52,479 nucleotides of DNA, taken from the NCBI GenBank assembly GCA_016930935.1, contig JAFGFT010000071.1, forward strand, positions 1 through 52,479, in the 5' to 3' direction. The notes beneath the pieces were generated by a model. It ran no database searches, was not told the DNA's origin, and worked only from the letters and a program-made list of their open reading frames with translations. Of this stretch, positions 24,859-33,285 are shown piece by piece. Numbering within the stretch: position 1 is the first letter of the stretch; every line of letters starts with the position of its first letter. Made by a program: the position numbers and the translations under genes. The DNA is from Dehalococcoidia bacterium (GTDB taxonomy: Bacteria > Chloroflexota > Dehalococcoidia > GIF9 > AB-539-J10).

Positions 24859-25335
24859 ATGGGCAATGAAAAACCATCGGCCTATCCATATAAGTTGTGG
24901 CAGTTGCTTCGCATTGCGCGCGCCTTCGGAATGGAGATGCGGAACCATGAACTGAAAGACCTTGGAATCACCAGGTGTCAGGCGACTCTGTTTCTTGCGA
25001 TGCGCTCCGCTGGTGAAAAGGCCACGATAGCAGACCTGGCACGATGGACAGGGCAACAGCCTCATGGAGTGTCTGCCCTGGTCAGCCGCCTGGAGGCGCA
25101 GGGATACGTCAATCGTGTTCGTGACCTCGAACGGAAGAATCTGGTTCGTGTGGAACTCACGGAAAAAGGCAAGGTTGCGTATGAAGCTGCCCGACAGCGT
25201 GACTCAATCAACACCTTCTTTGGCTCACTTACCGAGGAACAGCAACATTGCCTCGGCGAGGGTCTGGAAGCGCTTATCGACTGCGCGGCCAAAGAACTGC
25301 GTGTGAAGAAGCCTCCTTGTATGATGCAGGAGTGA
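24859..25335 (+). CDS. MarR-family transcriptional regulator
   Basis: 158 residues. The winged-helix core reads DLGITRCQATLFLAMRSAGE, then TIADLARWTGQQPHGVSALV and SRLEAQGYVNRVRDLERKN with the wing Asp/Arg typical of MarR proteins. VELTEKGKVAYEAA follows, and helices before and after form the dimer interface. The ATG at 24859 is supported by GGGGTGAGA 8 bases upstream. MarR repressors often sense aromatic acids or CoA thioesters; in Rhodopseudomonas the MarR-type BadR controls benzoyl-CoA reductase genes. The perfect palindromes 260-410 bases downstream, in front of the reductase-like operon, are its likely targets. Confidence 0.92.
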   Translation: MGNEKPSAYPYKLWQLLRIARAFGMEMRNHELKDLGITRCQATLFLAMRSAGEKATIADLARWTGQQPHGVSALVSRLEAQGYVNRVRDLERKNLVRVELTEKGKVAYEAARQRDSINTFFGSLTEEQQHCLGEGLEALIDCAAKELRVKKPPCMMQE

Positions 25336-25550
25336 TGCCTGCGCGTCGCGATATTCGCTATCAGAACACTTCGACTGTCTGACCGAACCTCCCTGGAAAT
25401 AGCACTGCCACGTTCCTGCTGCGCGCACGACCTGCCCTGTGCGTGTCACGAGACTCCGTAACGTCTCTCACCGTATGCGACTGCATACAACTGATTCTGG
25501 TGACGTTGCATGAATCCCCCCGCCCTTCTCCCAGGGCCGATCGTTTGTCT

Positions 25551-25580
25551 TTGACAAGTCCAATTTTGGGACACTATGAT
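25551..25580 (+). promoter_or_regulatory. Promoter of the benzoyl-CoA-reductase-like operon
   Basis: TTGACA (25551-25556) and TATGAT (25575-25580) are separated by 18 bases. This is one of the best matches to a sigma-70 promoter in the window. It lies about 256 bases before the first operon gene, leaving a long leader. Confidence 0.75.
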
Positions 25581-25594
25581 GACACGCACATATG

Positions 25595-25612
25595 ACAGTC
25601 ATATATGACTGT
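25595..25612. promoter_or_regulatory. Perfect 18-bp palindrome, candidate MarR operator
   Basis: ACAGTCATATATGACTGT is its own reverse complement. It starts 14 bases after the -10 box, so it covers the early transcribed region where a bound repressor would block initiation or elongation. MarR proteins typically bind palindromes of 16-20 bases. Confidence 0.7.
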
Positions 25613-25636
25613 ACGCCTGGCGACTCCATCCGTGGT

Positions 25637-25677
25637 GAGCAATAGAACGAACGAGACTTTTGTCTGTGCTATTGCTC
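25637..25677 (+). promoter_or_regulatory. Leader stem-loop
   Basis: GAGCAATAG (25637-25645) pairs perfectly with CTATTGCTC (25669-25677), and inside it AGAC-TTTT-GTCT (25654-25665) forms a nested hairpin. It sits in the predicted leader, about 50 bases after the transcript start. It could be an RNA structure or a DNA site; no known riboswitch class is recognised. Confidence 0.5.
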
Positions 25678-25730
25678 TCAATACAAACGGAGCTTCGGAT
25701 GACTGCCTGGCAGATAGGACACTGTCAGCG

Positions 25731-25749
25731 GTCATGCTCAGAGCATGAC
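25731..25749. promoter_or_regulatory. Perfect 19-bp dyad, second candidate operator
   Basis: GTCATGCTC-A-GAGCATGAC is a perfect 9-1-9 palindrome. It shares GTCAT...ATGAC arms with the 18-bp palindrome upstream, though at wider spacing. The rest of 25336-25836 holds no gene: the upstream in-frame extension of the first operon gene lacks family similarity. Confidence 0.6.
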
Positions 25750-25836
25750 GCATCTGAGTGGTGGGGATGTGGTGCATCAGTCGAAGGGATGCGACCGTGG
25801 ATGCCCAGGGCGACTCTCAACAGGAGGACGAAAGAA

Positions 25837-27186
25837 GTGACTGTTAAGGAAGAGAAGAAGCATTCCATCAACAGACTGAAAACGATGTATCCGCTCCGTG
25901 CCCATGTGGATGAAAGCTACCGCAAGAGCAACGAGGCGATGAAAGAGGGAAGGCCTACGGTCTGGTCTATGCTCGCGTGGTGGGAAGGTGATGTCATCCT
26001 CAAGGCGATGGATGTGGAAGTCATCTACCCTGAGAACTACGCTACGGTCTGTGCGACACAGGGAATCGCGCAATCCTACCTGGACCGTGCCGATGCTGAC
26101 GGTTTCCCGACCCATCTGTGTGGTTACAGCCGGAATACGTTTGGCTACGCCTCACGGATGATGAACGAACTGAACGGGGAGATACCGCCCGAAGCGCCAA
26201 TGGGAGGAATGCCCAAACCAGTGCTCCTGGTGGCTTCAAATGTGGTCTGCGATGCCCGGTACAAGTGGTTCCAGGCCCTGGGCAGCTACATGGACACTCC
26301 TGTCTGGCTACTGGAAATGCCCACCCCCGGGGTGAAAGAACTCTTCATGGAAGGCGCCCATGAACGCTATGTGAAGTTCATATCTGAAGAACTGATGCAG
26401 TTCATCGCCTATCTGGAACGTCTGTTGGGGAAGAAGATGGATTGGGACAAGCTGGACGAGACTGTGCGGCTCACCGAGGAGATTGGCAGGGTGTGGCATG
26501 AAATCAACGAACTGCGCAAAGCCAGACCCTGTCCTATGCACTCCCGGGATTTCTGGAGCAGCATGGTGCCGGGTCTCTTCCTTATGGGCGACCTGAAAGA
26601 CACACTGAAGTTGTATAAGGACCTGTACCAGGAGGTGAAGGAGCGGGTAGACAACGGGATATCCGGCATCGCCGGTGAAGAGAAATACCGACTTATGTTC
26701 AGCGAACTTCCCCCGTGGCACACCCTTGGCATCTTCGACAAGCTGGCAGAGAGAGGGTGGAACTTCGTCATTGAGAGTTGGACGTACCATCCACCCATAC
26801 CGCTGGATCAGGTCCACGTCAGCAATCCCATAGAGCGGCTGGCGCGATTCTGCTTCCAGTTCAACATTGGCTACTATGCGGGAGCGCAGGAGGACGGCGA
26901 GACGTACGGGTACCAGGCCTATCCTCACCTTGTGTATGCGAGAGACTGGAGAGTGGATGGGGCGTTCCTGCATCCACTGGTCACCTGTCGCAGTGCGTCC
27001 ACGCATCTGCCGTACGCCCGCGACATGTTGATGCGCAAGCTGTCCGTTCCTTCTTTGATGATTGAGGGGGACATCGTCGATCTCAGACTCTTCGATCCTG
27101 TCGATACCATGAACAAAGCAGAGCCATTTGAAGAGACGATGAACCACTACAGACAGGTGAGAAAGGAGCGGGGATTTGACTGGTAG
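25837..27186 (+). CDS. Benzoyl-CoA reductase / 2-hydroxyacyl-CoA dehydratase subunit, BcrB/BadE/BzdO-like
   Basis: 449 residues from GTG at 25837, which follows AGGAGG by 9 bases; longer in-frame starts lack a ribosome site. The protein belongs to the HGD-D family: Cys72 (YATVCATQG), Cys95 (HLCGYSRNTFG) and Cys384 (VTCRSASTHLPY) are the expected cluster/active-site cysteines. In ATP-dependent benzoyl-CoA reductases this family supplies the two subunits that hold the substrate and the [4Fe-4S] cluster. The size matches the larger subunit (BzdO type). It is followed 36 bases later by the smaller one and then by two ATPase subunits. A 2-hydroxyacyl-CoA dehydratase role is the main alternative. 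Confidence 0.87.
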   Translation: MTVKEEKKHSINRLKTMYPLRAHVDESYRKSNEAMKEGRPTVWSMLAWWEGDVILKAMDVEVIYPENYATVCATQGIAQSYLDRADADGFPTHLCGYSRNTFGYASRMMNELNGEIPPEAPMGGMPKPVLLVASNVVCDARYKWFQALGSYMDTPVWLLEMPTPGVKELFMEGAHERYVKFISEELMQFIAYLERLLGKKMDWDKLDETVRLTEEIGRVWHEINELRKARPCPMHSRDFWSSMVPGLFLMGDLKDTLKLYKDLYQEVKERVDNGISGIAGEEKYRLMFSELPPWHTLGIFDKLAERGWNFVIESWTYHPPIPLDQVHVSNPIERLARFCFQFNIGYYAGAQEDGETYGYQAYPHLVYARDWRVDGAFLHPLVTCRSASTHLPYARDMLMRKLSVPSLMIEGDIVDLRLFDPVDTMNKAEPFEETMNHYRQVRKERGFDW

Positions 27187-27222
27187 CCCCTGTCCCTCAC
27201 TGAGTGCAAGGAGGTCTCTGAA

Positions 27223-28401
27223 ATGAGCGAAGATAGCCGCGGGCTCGCGAGAGCTAGAGACATTTACGATAACCGGGAGCAAAGAGCAAAGGAGTTCAAG
27301 CAGGGGGGCAAGAAGGTAGTGGGCTACATGTGCATCTATCCTCCTCTTGAGATGCTGACGGCTCTCGACCTGGTGCCGTATCGAGTATTCGGAGACATGA
27401 GAGAAGCTATTACGGAGGCGGACAGAGGCCTGCCTGTGGCGTTCTGTCCATTCGTACGCAGCTGCCTTGACCTGGGAATGAAGGGCGAGTTTGGCTTCCT
27501 GGATGGGATGGTGGCAACCCATTCATGCGATGCCATAGAGAAGACGGCCCATGTGTGGGAGCATGCGGTGAGCCATCCCTACTTTCACTTCATAGAGATA
27601 CCAACCAAGGTGAATGCCAGAGCCGAGGAAGTCTTCAAAGGTGAGTTGGAAGCCTTCAAGAAGACTCTGGAAGCCTTTGCGGAACATGAATTGACGTCGG
27701 AGAAGCTCAAGAAAGCCATTGGAATTCACAATGAACAGCGTGCCCTGGTGAGAGAATTGTACGGCTTGCGGAAGGCTGACCCTCCCGTCATTTCAGGTTC
27801 AGAGACGCTCGTCGTGTTGAAGGCTTTGATGAGCGTGCCGGCTGATGAGGGAAACGAGCTTCTGAAGGAAGTGCTTGCCGAAGTCAAAGCACGAGAGAAC
27901 CCGTTGAAGAAAGATGCACCCAGGCTTCTTGTCTGGGGCAGCATCGTGGATGACGTGAGTCTCATAGAACTGATTGAGAATGCCGGAAGCAACGTTGTGG
28001 TGGATGACACATGTGTTGGCTCGCGCGCATTCTGGAAAGATGTCAGGGTGACGGACGACCCCCTGGACGGACTAGCTCATCACTATCTAGCTGACATAAA
28101 GTGCGCCCGCACCTTCTTCGAGGCGGAAGGGTCTGACAGGGGGGAGGCAACCAAGGACTACGCACTGGACCTGGAGAGCCGGTTTGGCTATCTGAAGGAG
28201 ATGGCTGAGGGATGGCACGTCGACGGTGTGATTCTGCAATCGGTTAAGTACTGCGATACCCACGGTTTTGACGTGCCTGATGTCAGGAACTACGTCACTT
28301 CATTGGGCCTTCCCAGTACGTATCTTGAGCACGACTACACTGAAGGGTCTCTGGCACCATTGAAGACAAGGGTGCAGGGATTTCTGGAGATGATTGGCTG
28401 A
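27223..28401 (+). CDS. Benzoyl-CoA reductase / 2-hydroxyacyl-CoA dehydratase subunit, BcrC/BadD/BzdN-like
   Basis: 392 residues, with AAGGAGGT before the ATG. It is a second HGD-D family member, with Cys37 (GYMCIYPP), Cys75 and Cys81 (FCPFVRSC), Cys102 (HSCDAIE), and later DDTCVGSR and KYCDTHGFD. Two different HGD-D proteins side by side form the heterodimeric core of class I benzoyl-CoA reductases and of hydroxyacyl-CoA dehydratases. The size fits the smaller subunit (BadD/BzdN type, about 380 residues). It would reduce the aromatic ring, or dehydrate a hydroxyacyl-CoA, using electrons delivered at ATP cost by the ATPase subunits encoded downstream. Confidence 0.87.
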   Translation: MSEDSRGLARARDIYDNREQRAKEFKQGGKKVVGYMCIYPPLEMLTALDLVPYRVFGDMREAITEADRGLPVAFCPFVRSCLDLGMKGEFGFLDGMVATHSCDAIEKTAHVWEHAVSHPYFHFIEIPTKVNARAEEVFKGELEAFKKTLEAFAEHELTSEKLKKAIGIHNEQRALVRELYGLRKADPPVISGSETLVVLKALMSVPADEGNELLKEVLAEVKARENPLKKDAPRLLVWGSIVDDVSLIELIENAGSNVVVDDTCVGSRAFWKDVRVTDDPLDGLAHHYLADIKCARTFFEAEGSDRGEATKDYALDLESRFGYLKEMAEGWHVDGVILQSVKYCDTHGFDVPDVRNYVTSLGLPSTYLEHDYTEGSLAPLKTRVQGFLEMIG

Positions 28402-28454
28402 AGGTCTCGCAAATCCTCGCACGTCCGTACATGAGGCGTAAGAGCCTTGGAGCA

Positions 28455-28472
28455 GTCTGCCAAGTGGCAGAC
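28455..28472 (+). other. Intercistronic hairpin between reductase core and ATPase genes
   Basis: GTCTGCC-AAGT-GGCAGAC is a perfect 7-base-pair stem with a tetraloop and no T-tract. It lies in a 232-base gap (28402-28633) that otherwise holds no gene. A longer-range pairing, TCCGGAC with GTCCGGA, frames the rest of the gap. It could set relative expression of the two halves of the operon. Confidence 0.45.
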
Positions 28473-28633
28473 CGGACTCTATTCGAAGTGTTTGCGGCGT
28501 GAGGTGGGCCACCATTCGTTTCGGGCGTGCCTGCCAGACTATAGAGTCTCACTCTGTTCCGGACGTCAGGCGCTCCATCGGAAGTCATTCTGTTGGCCCT
28601 GGAGTCCGGACATCTCAATACGGGAGGTTGGAC

Positions 28634-29482
28634 TTGTATTTCGCTGGTGTTGACATCGGCTCTACAATGACGAAGGTGGTGATTGTTGATGAGGTCGGGA
28701 AGGTCTGCTCCCGTGTTGTCGGCCCTACCGGGGCTGAACATCGTCGACTGGCGAACAGGGTCATGGAGGAAGCGCTCGAAGAGGCCGGTGTGCCTTTCGA
28801 CAAAATAGAATACGTCGTGGCTACGGGCTATGGCCGGTTCAACGTTCCGTTTGCCGACCGGGAGATAACCGAATTGACCTGTCATGCCAGGGGCATAGCG
28901 AGTCTGTTCCCCGGGGTAAGGACGGCAATCGACATTGGTGGGCAGGATGCCAAGGGACTCAAGATCAGCAATGGGAAGCTTGTTGATTTCGTGATGAATG
29001 ACAAGTGTGCGGCCGGGACAGGGAGGTTTCTTGAGGTGATGGCGGAGACGTTCGGCGTCAGGTTTGAAGACCTGGGGGAAATGTCCCTGCGGTCCAGCAG
29101 AGTAGTGGGAATCAGCAGCACGTGTACCGTGTTTGCCCAGCAGGAAGTGGTAGCCCGCCTCTCAGAAGGTACTTCGGTTGAAGACATACTGGCTGGAGTC
29201 AATGATTCCATCGCCGAGAGAACCATCAACATGGTGCGAAGGCTGGAGGTGGAGCCCGACGTAGTATTCACCGGCGGCGTTGCCCTGAACGCCGGGGTTG
29301 TGAAAGCCATCGAGAAGAAGCTTGGCTATAAGGTATTCGTTCCGGAGCAACCCCTGCTCACCGGTGCGCTTGGCGCCGCTCTCCTGGGCAGGGAACATGT
29401 GATGAACAAGCGGGCCAGAAATGAGACGATTGTCAGGAAGGAGCGACAGCTGTCGGAGACCACTTTCTTCGGGCAGCAGTGA
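28634..29482 (+). CDS. BadF/BadG/BcrA-type ATPase subunit (benzoyl-CoA reductase or dehydratase activator)
   Basis: 282 residues starting at TTG 28634, with GGGAGG 6 bases upstream; a TTG two codons earlier is less well spaced. ASKHA-fold ATPase: YFAGVDIGSTMTKVVI (phosphate 1), DIGGQDAKGLK, then Cys125 in NDKCAAGTGRFLE and Cys164 in SSTCTVFAQ. Two such Cys per subunit hold the bridging [4Fe-4S] cluster of the dimeric electron activator. FTGGVALNAGVV forms the adenosine site. It passes low-potential electrons to the HGD-D core while hydrolysing ATP. The presence of a second, different ATPase gene next door points to a BcrA/BcrD-like heterodimer rather than a homodimeric HgdC. Confidence 0.88.
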   Translation: MYFAGVDIGSTMTKVVIVDEVGKVCSRVVGPTGAEHRRLANRVMEEALEEAGVPFDKIEYVVATGYGRFNVPFADREITELTCHARGIASLFPGVRTAIDIGGQDAKGLKISNGKLVDFVMNDKCAAGTGRFLEVMAETFGVRFEDLGEMSLRSSRVVGISSTCTVFAQQEVVARLSEGTSVEDILAGVNDSIAERTINMVRRLEVEPDVVFTGGVALNAGVVKAIEKKLGYKVFVPEQPLLTGALGAALLGREHVMNKRARNETIVRKERQLSETTFFGQQ

Positions 29483-29489
29483 ATTGACT

Positions 29490-30263
29490 ATGGCCTGGTT
29501 CATGGGGATAGACATTGGTTCTGTGACGACGAAGGGCGTCATAGCGAGCGACGGAATTCTTGAATGCCACCATCTGATTCCTTCAGGGTTCAACTATGGT
29601 GCAGCCGGACAGAGACTGAGGCAGGAACTCCTGGCAAAGGCTGACATGTCTGAGGGAGACATAACCGGGATTGTGGCGACAGGCTCCGGCGCGGGCAATT
29701 TGGATTTCGGTGGCCGTCAGGCATCTGAGATAGTGTGCTGCGCGAGGGGCATGGCGGCTATCTTTCCTGATGTAAGAACCATCATCAGTGTGGGAGGGCA
29801 GGGAAGCCAGGTCATTCGTATGAGTGACTCAGGGAAGCTGGCCGACTTTGCCGTGAGTGAAAGGTGCGCCTCCGGCAGCGCCCGGTTTCTCCAGGTGATG
29901 GCGAATGTGCTTCGAATCGATATCGATGAGATTGGTCCACTGTCACTCAAGTCCACACAGCCGGTGACCTTCAGTACTGGATGTGCTGTGTTCGGAGAGA
30001 CAGAGGCAATCACCCGTATAGCAGAGGGTTTCTCGATGGCAGATATCCTGGCAGGAGTGCATCAGTCGCTCGCAAACAAAATCGCCTCCCTTGTGGCCGG
30101 TGTTGGTCTGCAGGAGAAGTGTGCTCTCTGTGGTGGTGGTGGACTGGACGTTGGGCTGGTCAAGAGCCTTGAAGACAAACTTGGCTTCCCTCTGCTGGTG
30201 CCTTCACACCCGCAGATCGTCACTGCCCTGGGTGCTGCCGTGCTGGCACAAGAGAAGCAATAG
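29490..30263 (+). CDS. BadG/BcrD-type ATPase subunit, second activator
   Basis: 257 residues from the ATG 7 bases after the previous stop. It has the same ASKHA fold: WFMGIDIGSVTTKGVI, Cys126 in SERCASGSARFLQ, Cys165 in STGCAVFGE, and the C-terminal CGGGGLDVGLVKSLE. Both cluster cysteines are kept. The GGQD motif of the partner is GGQG here, so its nucleotide site may differ, as expected if the two subunits are not equivalent. An upstream in-frame start inside the previous gene was rejected. Together with the three preceding genes it completes the four-subunit set expected for a class I benzoyl-CoA reductase. Confidence 0.87.
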   Translation: MAWFMGIDIGSVTTKGVIASDGILECHHLIPSGFNYGAAGQRLRQELLAKADMSEGDITGIVATGSGAGNLDFGGRQASEIVCCARGMAAIFPDVRTIISVGGQGSQVIRMSDSGKLADFAVSERCASGSARFLQVMANVLRIDIDEIGPLSLKSTQPVTFSTGCAVFGETEAITRIAEGFSMADILAGVHQSLANKIASLVAGVGLQEKCALCGGGGLDVGLVKSLEDKLGFPLLVPSHPQIVTALGAAVLAQEKQ

Positions 30264-30334
30264 ACGCCCGCCGTGTAGTTTGTGGGTGCGTGCCATGATC
30301 CTCTGATAGACTGACAAAGATATGGAGGATTTCT

Positions 30335-30375
30335 GAGAGTCTGGAATGTTGCGGCACCGGCAATCACAGACTCTC
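30335..30375 (+). terminator. Long inverted repeat after the reductase operon
   Basis: GAGAGTCTG (30335-30343) and CAGACTCTC (30367-30375) pair perfectly, with an inner TTGC/GCAA pairing. Only CTCTTC follows rather than a T-run, so it is a weak terminator candidate or a stabilising 3' structure. Confidence 0.45.
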
Positions 30376-30511
30376 TTCGGAGGCCGCAGTCAGGGTCATT
30401 GTGATTCAGCAATAGAGGTTGTAGCGCATAGTGCGGTGCCGTGTTCCCGACAAGGGGAGATAGGGCAATCCATGTGGCAAGAACGGACTGTTTGAATAGG
30501 GGTGTCCTAGT

Positions 30512-31222
30512 ATGACAACAAAGCTTGTACTCCTCAGGCATGGGGAGAGCGTCTGGAACAAAGAGAACCGATTCACAGGATGGACTGATGTTGACCTGTC
30601 CGACAAGGGAATTGCTGAGGCCAGGGCAGCGGGAAGGATACTGAAAGAGCGGGGCTACGTTTTCGACGTTGCCTTCACCTCTGTACTGAAGAGAGCCATC
30701 AGGACTCTGTGGCTGGTCCAGGATGAGATGGACCTGATGTGGATACCCGTGTATCGCTCATGGCGATTGAACGAAAGGCACTACGGGGCATTGCAGGGAT
30801 TCAACAAGGCGGAGATGGCCGCGAAAGTGGGAGAAGAGCAGGTGCACATATGGAGGAGAAGCTACGATGTCCGGCCGCCATCTCTTGAAAGAACAGACGA
30901 GAGATACTCAGGGAATGACCCCAGGTACAGGGGCATCGGTGACAACGATGTGCCGCTTTCTGAAAGCCTGAAGGACACAGTCGATAGATTCTTGCCGTAC
31001 TGGCATGAAGCCATTGCGCCCGCACTGGCGCGGGGACAGCACGTGATAGTGTCTGCTCACGGGAATAGCCTCAGGGCGATGGTGAAGTATCTGGACAATG
31101 TGAGCGATGAGGACATCGTGCAACTCAACATTCCCACGGGCATCCCGCTGGTCTACGAACTTGATGACAACTTGAAGGCGCAGACGCACTACTACCTGGA
31201 AGGCACGAGGGCCCCTCAATAG
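30512..31222 (+). CDS. gpmA: 2,3-bisphosphoglycerate-dependent phosphoglycerate mutase
   Basis: 236 residues. It interconverts 3- and 2-phosphoglycerate in glycolysis and gluconeogenesis. The phospho-His motif [10 protein letters not shown] (His10), [22 protein letters not shown]-like [22 protein letters not shown] and the second catalytic His in [10 protein letters not shown] are all present. The length is a little under the typical 247-250. GGGGTG lies 7 bases before the ATG. It stands alone: the upstream operon ends 250 bases before it, and a ribonuclease gene converges from the right. Confidence 0.94.
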   Translation: MTTKLVLLRHGESVWNKENRFTGWTDVDLSDKGIAEARAAGRILKERGYVFDVAFTSVLKRAIRTLWLVQDEMDLMWIPVYRSWRLNERHYGALQGFNKAEMAAKVGEEQVHIWRRSYDVRPPSLERTDERYSGNDPRYRGIGDNDVPLSESLKDTVDRFLPYWHEAIAPALARGQHVIVSAHGNSLRAMVKYLDNVSDEDIVQLNIPTGIPLVYELDDNLKAQTHYYLEGTRAPQ

Positions 31223-31328
31223 GGTGACACGCCACGGGAGGTTGTCGGCAAGGAATTGGGGCACGGGGTAGCCGGAGCAACAACTTCGTGGTGCGCAGCC
31301 ATGGCAGGCGCTAGTGCAAGAGGCCCGT

Positions 31329-31350
31329 GCCAGCCGCGTCGCAGGCTGGC
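31329..31350. terminator. Hairpin between convergent gpmA and RNB ribonuclease genes
   Basis: GCCAGCC and GGCTGGC form a perfect 7-base-pair stem with an 8-base loop in the 162-base gap between the two 3' ends. There is no T-tract on either side, so termination strength is uncertain. Confidence 0.4.
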
Positions 31351-31384
31351 TCCAGCAGGAAGTGGCGTCCATTCCGGGGGAAGT

Positions 31385-32866
31385 TCATGATTGAACCATC
31401 TCGAAATCGATGAACCCTCGTTCCACATCAGTGTGGATGAGGCGTACCTTCAGCCGGTCGCCAACGTCAACGCCTTCGTAGCCGGACATCAATCGTCCTT
31501 CAACCATCGGGTTGAAGACGGGTACCCACGTCCCCTTGTCAGCCGCGCCGGTACAGAGGGCGTCGAATTGGTCTCCTATCCTTGACGACAGCAGCATCGC
31601 TGCAGCCGATTTGGCAACGAGCCGCTCTACCTTGTTGGCATCGTCTTCCTTCTCTGTGCAGTGTTTGGCGAGATAGGTCAGTTCGTCCTGGTTGTAGGGC
31701 ATGGGCGCCCCGCTCATTGTCGCCTTCAGGATGCGCTGGGTGACCAGATCCGGAAAGCGGCGATTGGGAGCAGTTGAATGCGTGTAGCTACTGACGGCAA
31801 GACCGAAGTGGCCCGGCGCTGGCTCCTCCTGTGAGTCGACCACATATTCGCCTGAGCCGAGCAGCTTGATGACGCTCAGTGACAGGTCAGGGAAACGGAG
31901 AGGCTCGGCTGCCTTCTGCTCATGGAGAAAGCGGGACAGAGCCCTTGGGTCAGGCTCCGGAGGAAGTTGGAAGCCGTGTTGGGCTGCGACCTCGACGATC
32001 TTGTCCCAGCGCCTGGGAGAACGGACGACTCTTCTCAACGAGAGTACCTTCTTGCCGCGCAGGTACTGCGCTGTTACATGATTTGCTGCAATCATGAAGT
32101 CTTCAATAAGTTCATTGGCCCGGTTCGGTTGGTCCACCTGCAGGTCTTGAATCTCGTCTCCTTCAAAAACCGGGAGTGCATTCAGCGTTTGCAGTTCCAG
32201 GGCCCCTCGTTCCTCCCGTCGGGCTCTCAACTTCTGTGCCACCGCTTCCTGAATACGGAGATTCTCTGCAAGTTCTGGCGTATCGGCCATGGTCTTGTCA
32301 ACGGTGGACTGCTTACCTTCCATCCATTCGGCGAGACTGTTGTAGGCAAGTTTCGCGTGGTTGCGAACCAGGGCAGGATAGATGTCCGAGCCTACTATCT
32401 CCCCCGCATCGTTGACCACCATTTCAATGACCATGGTCGGACGATTCTCCTGGGCATTGAGTGAGGTCAAGTCTGTGGAGAGTCTCTCCGGAAGCATGGG
32501 GAAAACTTTGCCTGCCGTATAGACCGAAGTAGTGTTGTGACTCGCGTGTGCATCGATTGCGGAGTTCTCAGGGACGAGGGTATCTACATCAGCGATGGCC
32601 ACAAGAATCCTGACTGTCCCATCCGACAGAGCCTCTGCCGCCGTAAGCTGGTCCAGGTCGAGGGAATCATCGTTGTCGATGGATGCCCACAGCAGGTGGC
32701 GCAAGTCTTTCGCAGGCGCATCCGTCGCAGGACCATTCTTCTGAATCTTCTCAATCTCATGAAGAGCATCCTTGGAGAAATCGGGCCATAGCTCGCGCTC
32801 CGTCATCGCCCGCCGGGCAACGCGCTCCAGGACACTTCTGCCGTTCTCTCTGGATGAATTCAACAT
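31385..32866 (-). CDS. RNB-domain exoribonuclease (RNase II/R family)
   Basis: 493 residues if started at the Met of MLNSSREN; in-frame ATGs at 32884 and 32923 are alternatives and none has an ideal ribosome site. The RNB catalytic centre is plain: LLWASIDNDDSLDLDQLT provides the metal-binding aspartates. HSTAPNRRFPDLVTQRIL is the other signature, which contacts RNA. A C-terminal S1-like segment (VDVGDRLKVRLIHTDVERGF) is present, but the cold-shock domains of full RNase R are missing, making this a short-form enzyme. It degrades RNA 3' to 5'. Confidence 0.9.
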   Translation of the reverse strand: MLNSSRENGRSVLERVARRAMTERELWPDFSKDALHEIEKIQKNGPATDAPAKDLRHLLWASIDNDDSLDLDQLTAAEALSDGTVRILVAIADVDTLVPENSAIDAHASHNTTSVYTAGKVFPMLPERLSTDLTSLNAQENRPTMVIEMVVNDAGEIVGSDIYPALVRNHAKLAYNSLAEWMEGKQSTVDKTMADTPELAENLRIQEAVAQKLRARREERGALELQTLNALPVFEGDEIQDLQVDQPNRANELIEDFMIAANHVTAQYLRGKKVLSLRRVVRSPRRWDKIVEVAAQHGFQLPPEPDPRALSRFLHEQKAAEPLRFPDLSLSVIKLLGSGEYVVDSQEEPAPGHFGLAVSSYTHSTAPNRRFPDLVTQRILKATMSGAPMPYNQDELTYLAKHCTEKEDDANKVERLVAKSAAAMLLSSRIGDQFDALCTGAADKGTWVPVFNPMVEGRLMSGYEGVDVGDRLKVRLIHTDVERGFIDFEMVQS

Positions 32867-33021
32867 GGGCTGATTACGGTACATACCTCTTGAGATGCAT
32901 CCACGAACGATACCACAGGACAACTCGGTACTTCCACCGGATAGCCTTGAGAGTCGGCCGACGGCATTCCTGTCAGTCCGGGAACGGTGATGATAGTGCT
33001 GCTGCGAATTATCGGGCGGTA

Positions 33022-33255
33022 TGACTGAAGAGACTTCGTATGCATGGTTTAGGGCATGCGCACGTCACTCTGATGCTCAAGGTGGGCATTTTCCAGTCCC
33101 GGGATTGTCTGAGAGCATACGGGGCAAGACAACATCGCCATCACGCTGGACATCTACAGCCACATCATGCCAGGAATACAGGAGTCGTCCGCGGACAAAT
33201 GCGACAGTCTCGTCGACGTGGATGTCGACAATATCGAAGACGGGAATACTATCAA
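33022..33255 (+). pseudogene. Remnant of a tyrosine recombinase (integrase), C-terminal end
   Basis: One frame reads RLRMHGLGHAHVTLMLKVG, which matches the integrase motif H-x-L-R-H-x-H-A-T-L-M-L with the catalytic Arg changed to Gly. After a frameshift near 33110, EHTGQDNIAITLDIYSHIMP matches the LGHSNIAITLDTYSHVLP region with the Tyr nucleophile. The N-terminal part is absent. The relic lies 30 bases from the 3' end of a tRNA-Lys gene, the usual integration point, so it probably marks an old, largely lost mobile element. Confidence 0.8.
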
Positions 33256-33285
33256 TCCGTTATCAAATGAAGAGGGTTTACGAAG

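Noticed and set aside
25637-25677. Known riboswitch in the reductase operon leader
   Set aside because: The stem-loop does not match any riboswitch consensus I know, so it is listed only as a structure.
26308-27522. 404-codon minus-strand frame opposite the reductase core genes
   Set aside because: Spans two certain plus-strand genes and their ribosome site; no motif of its own.
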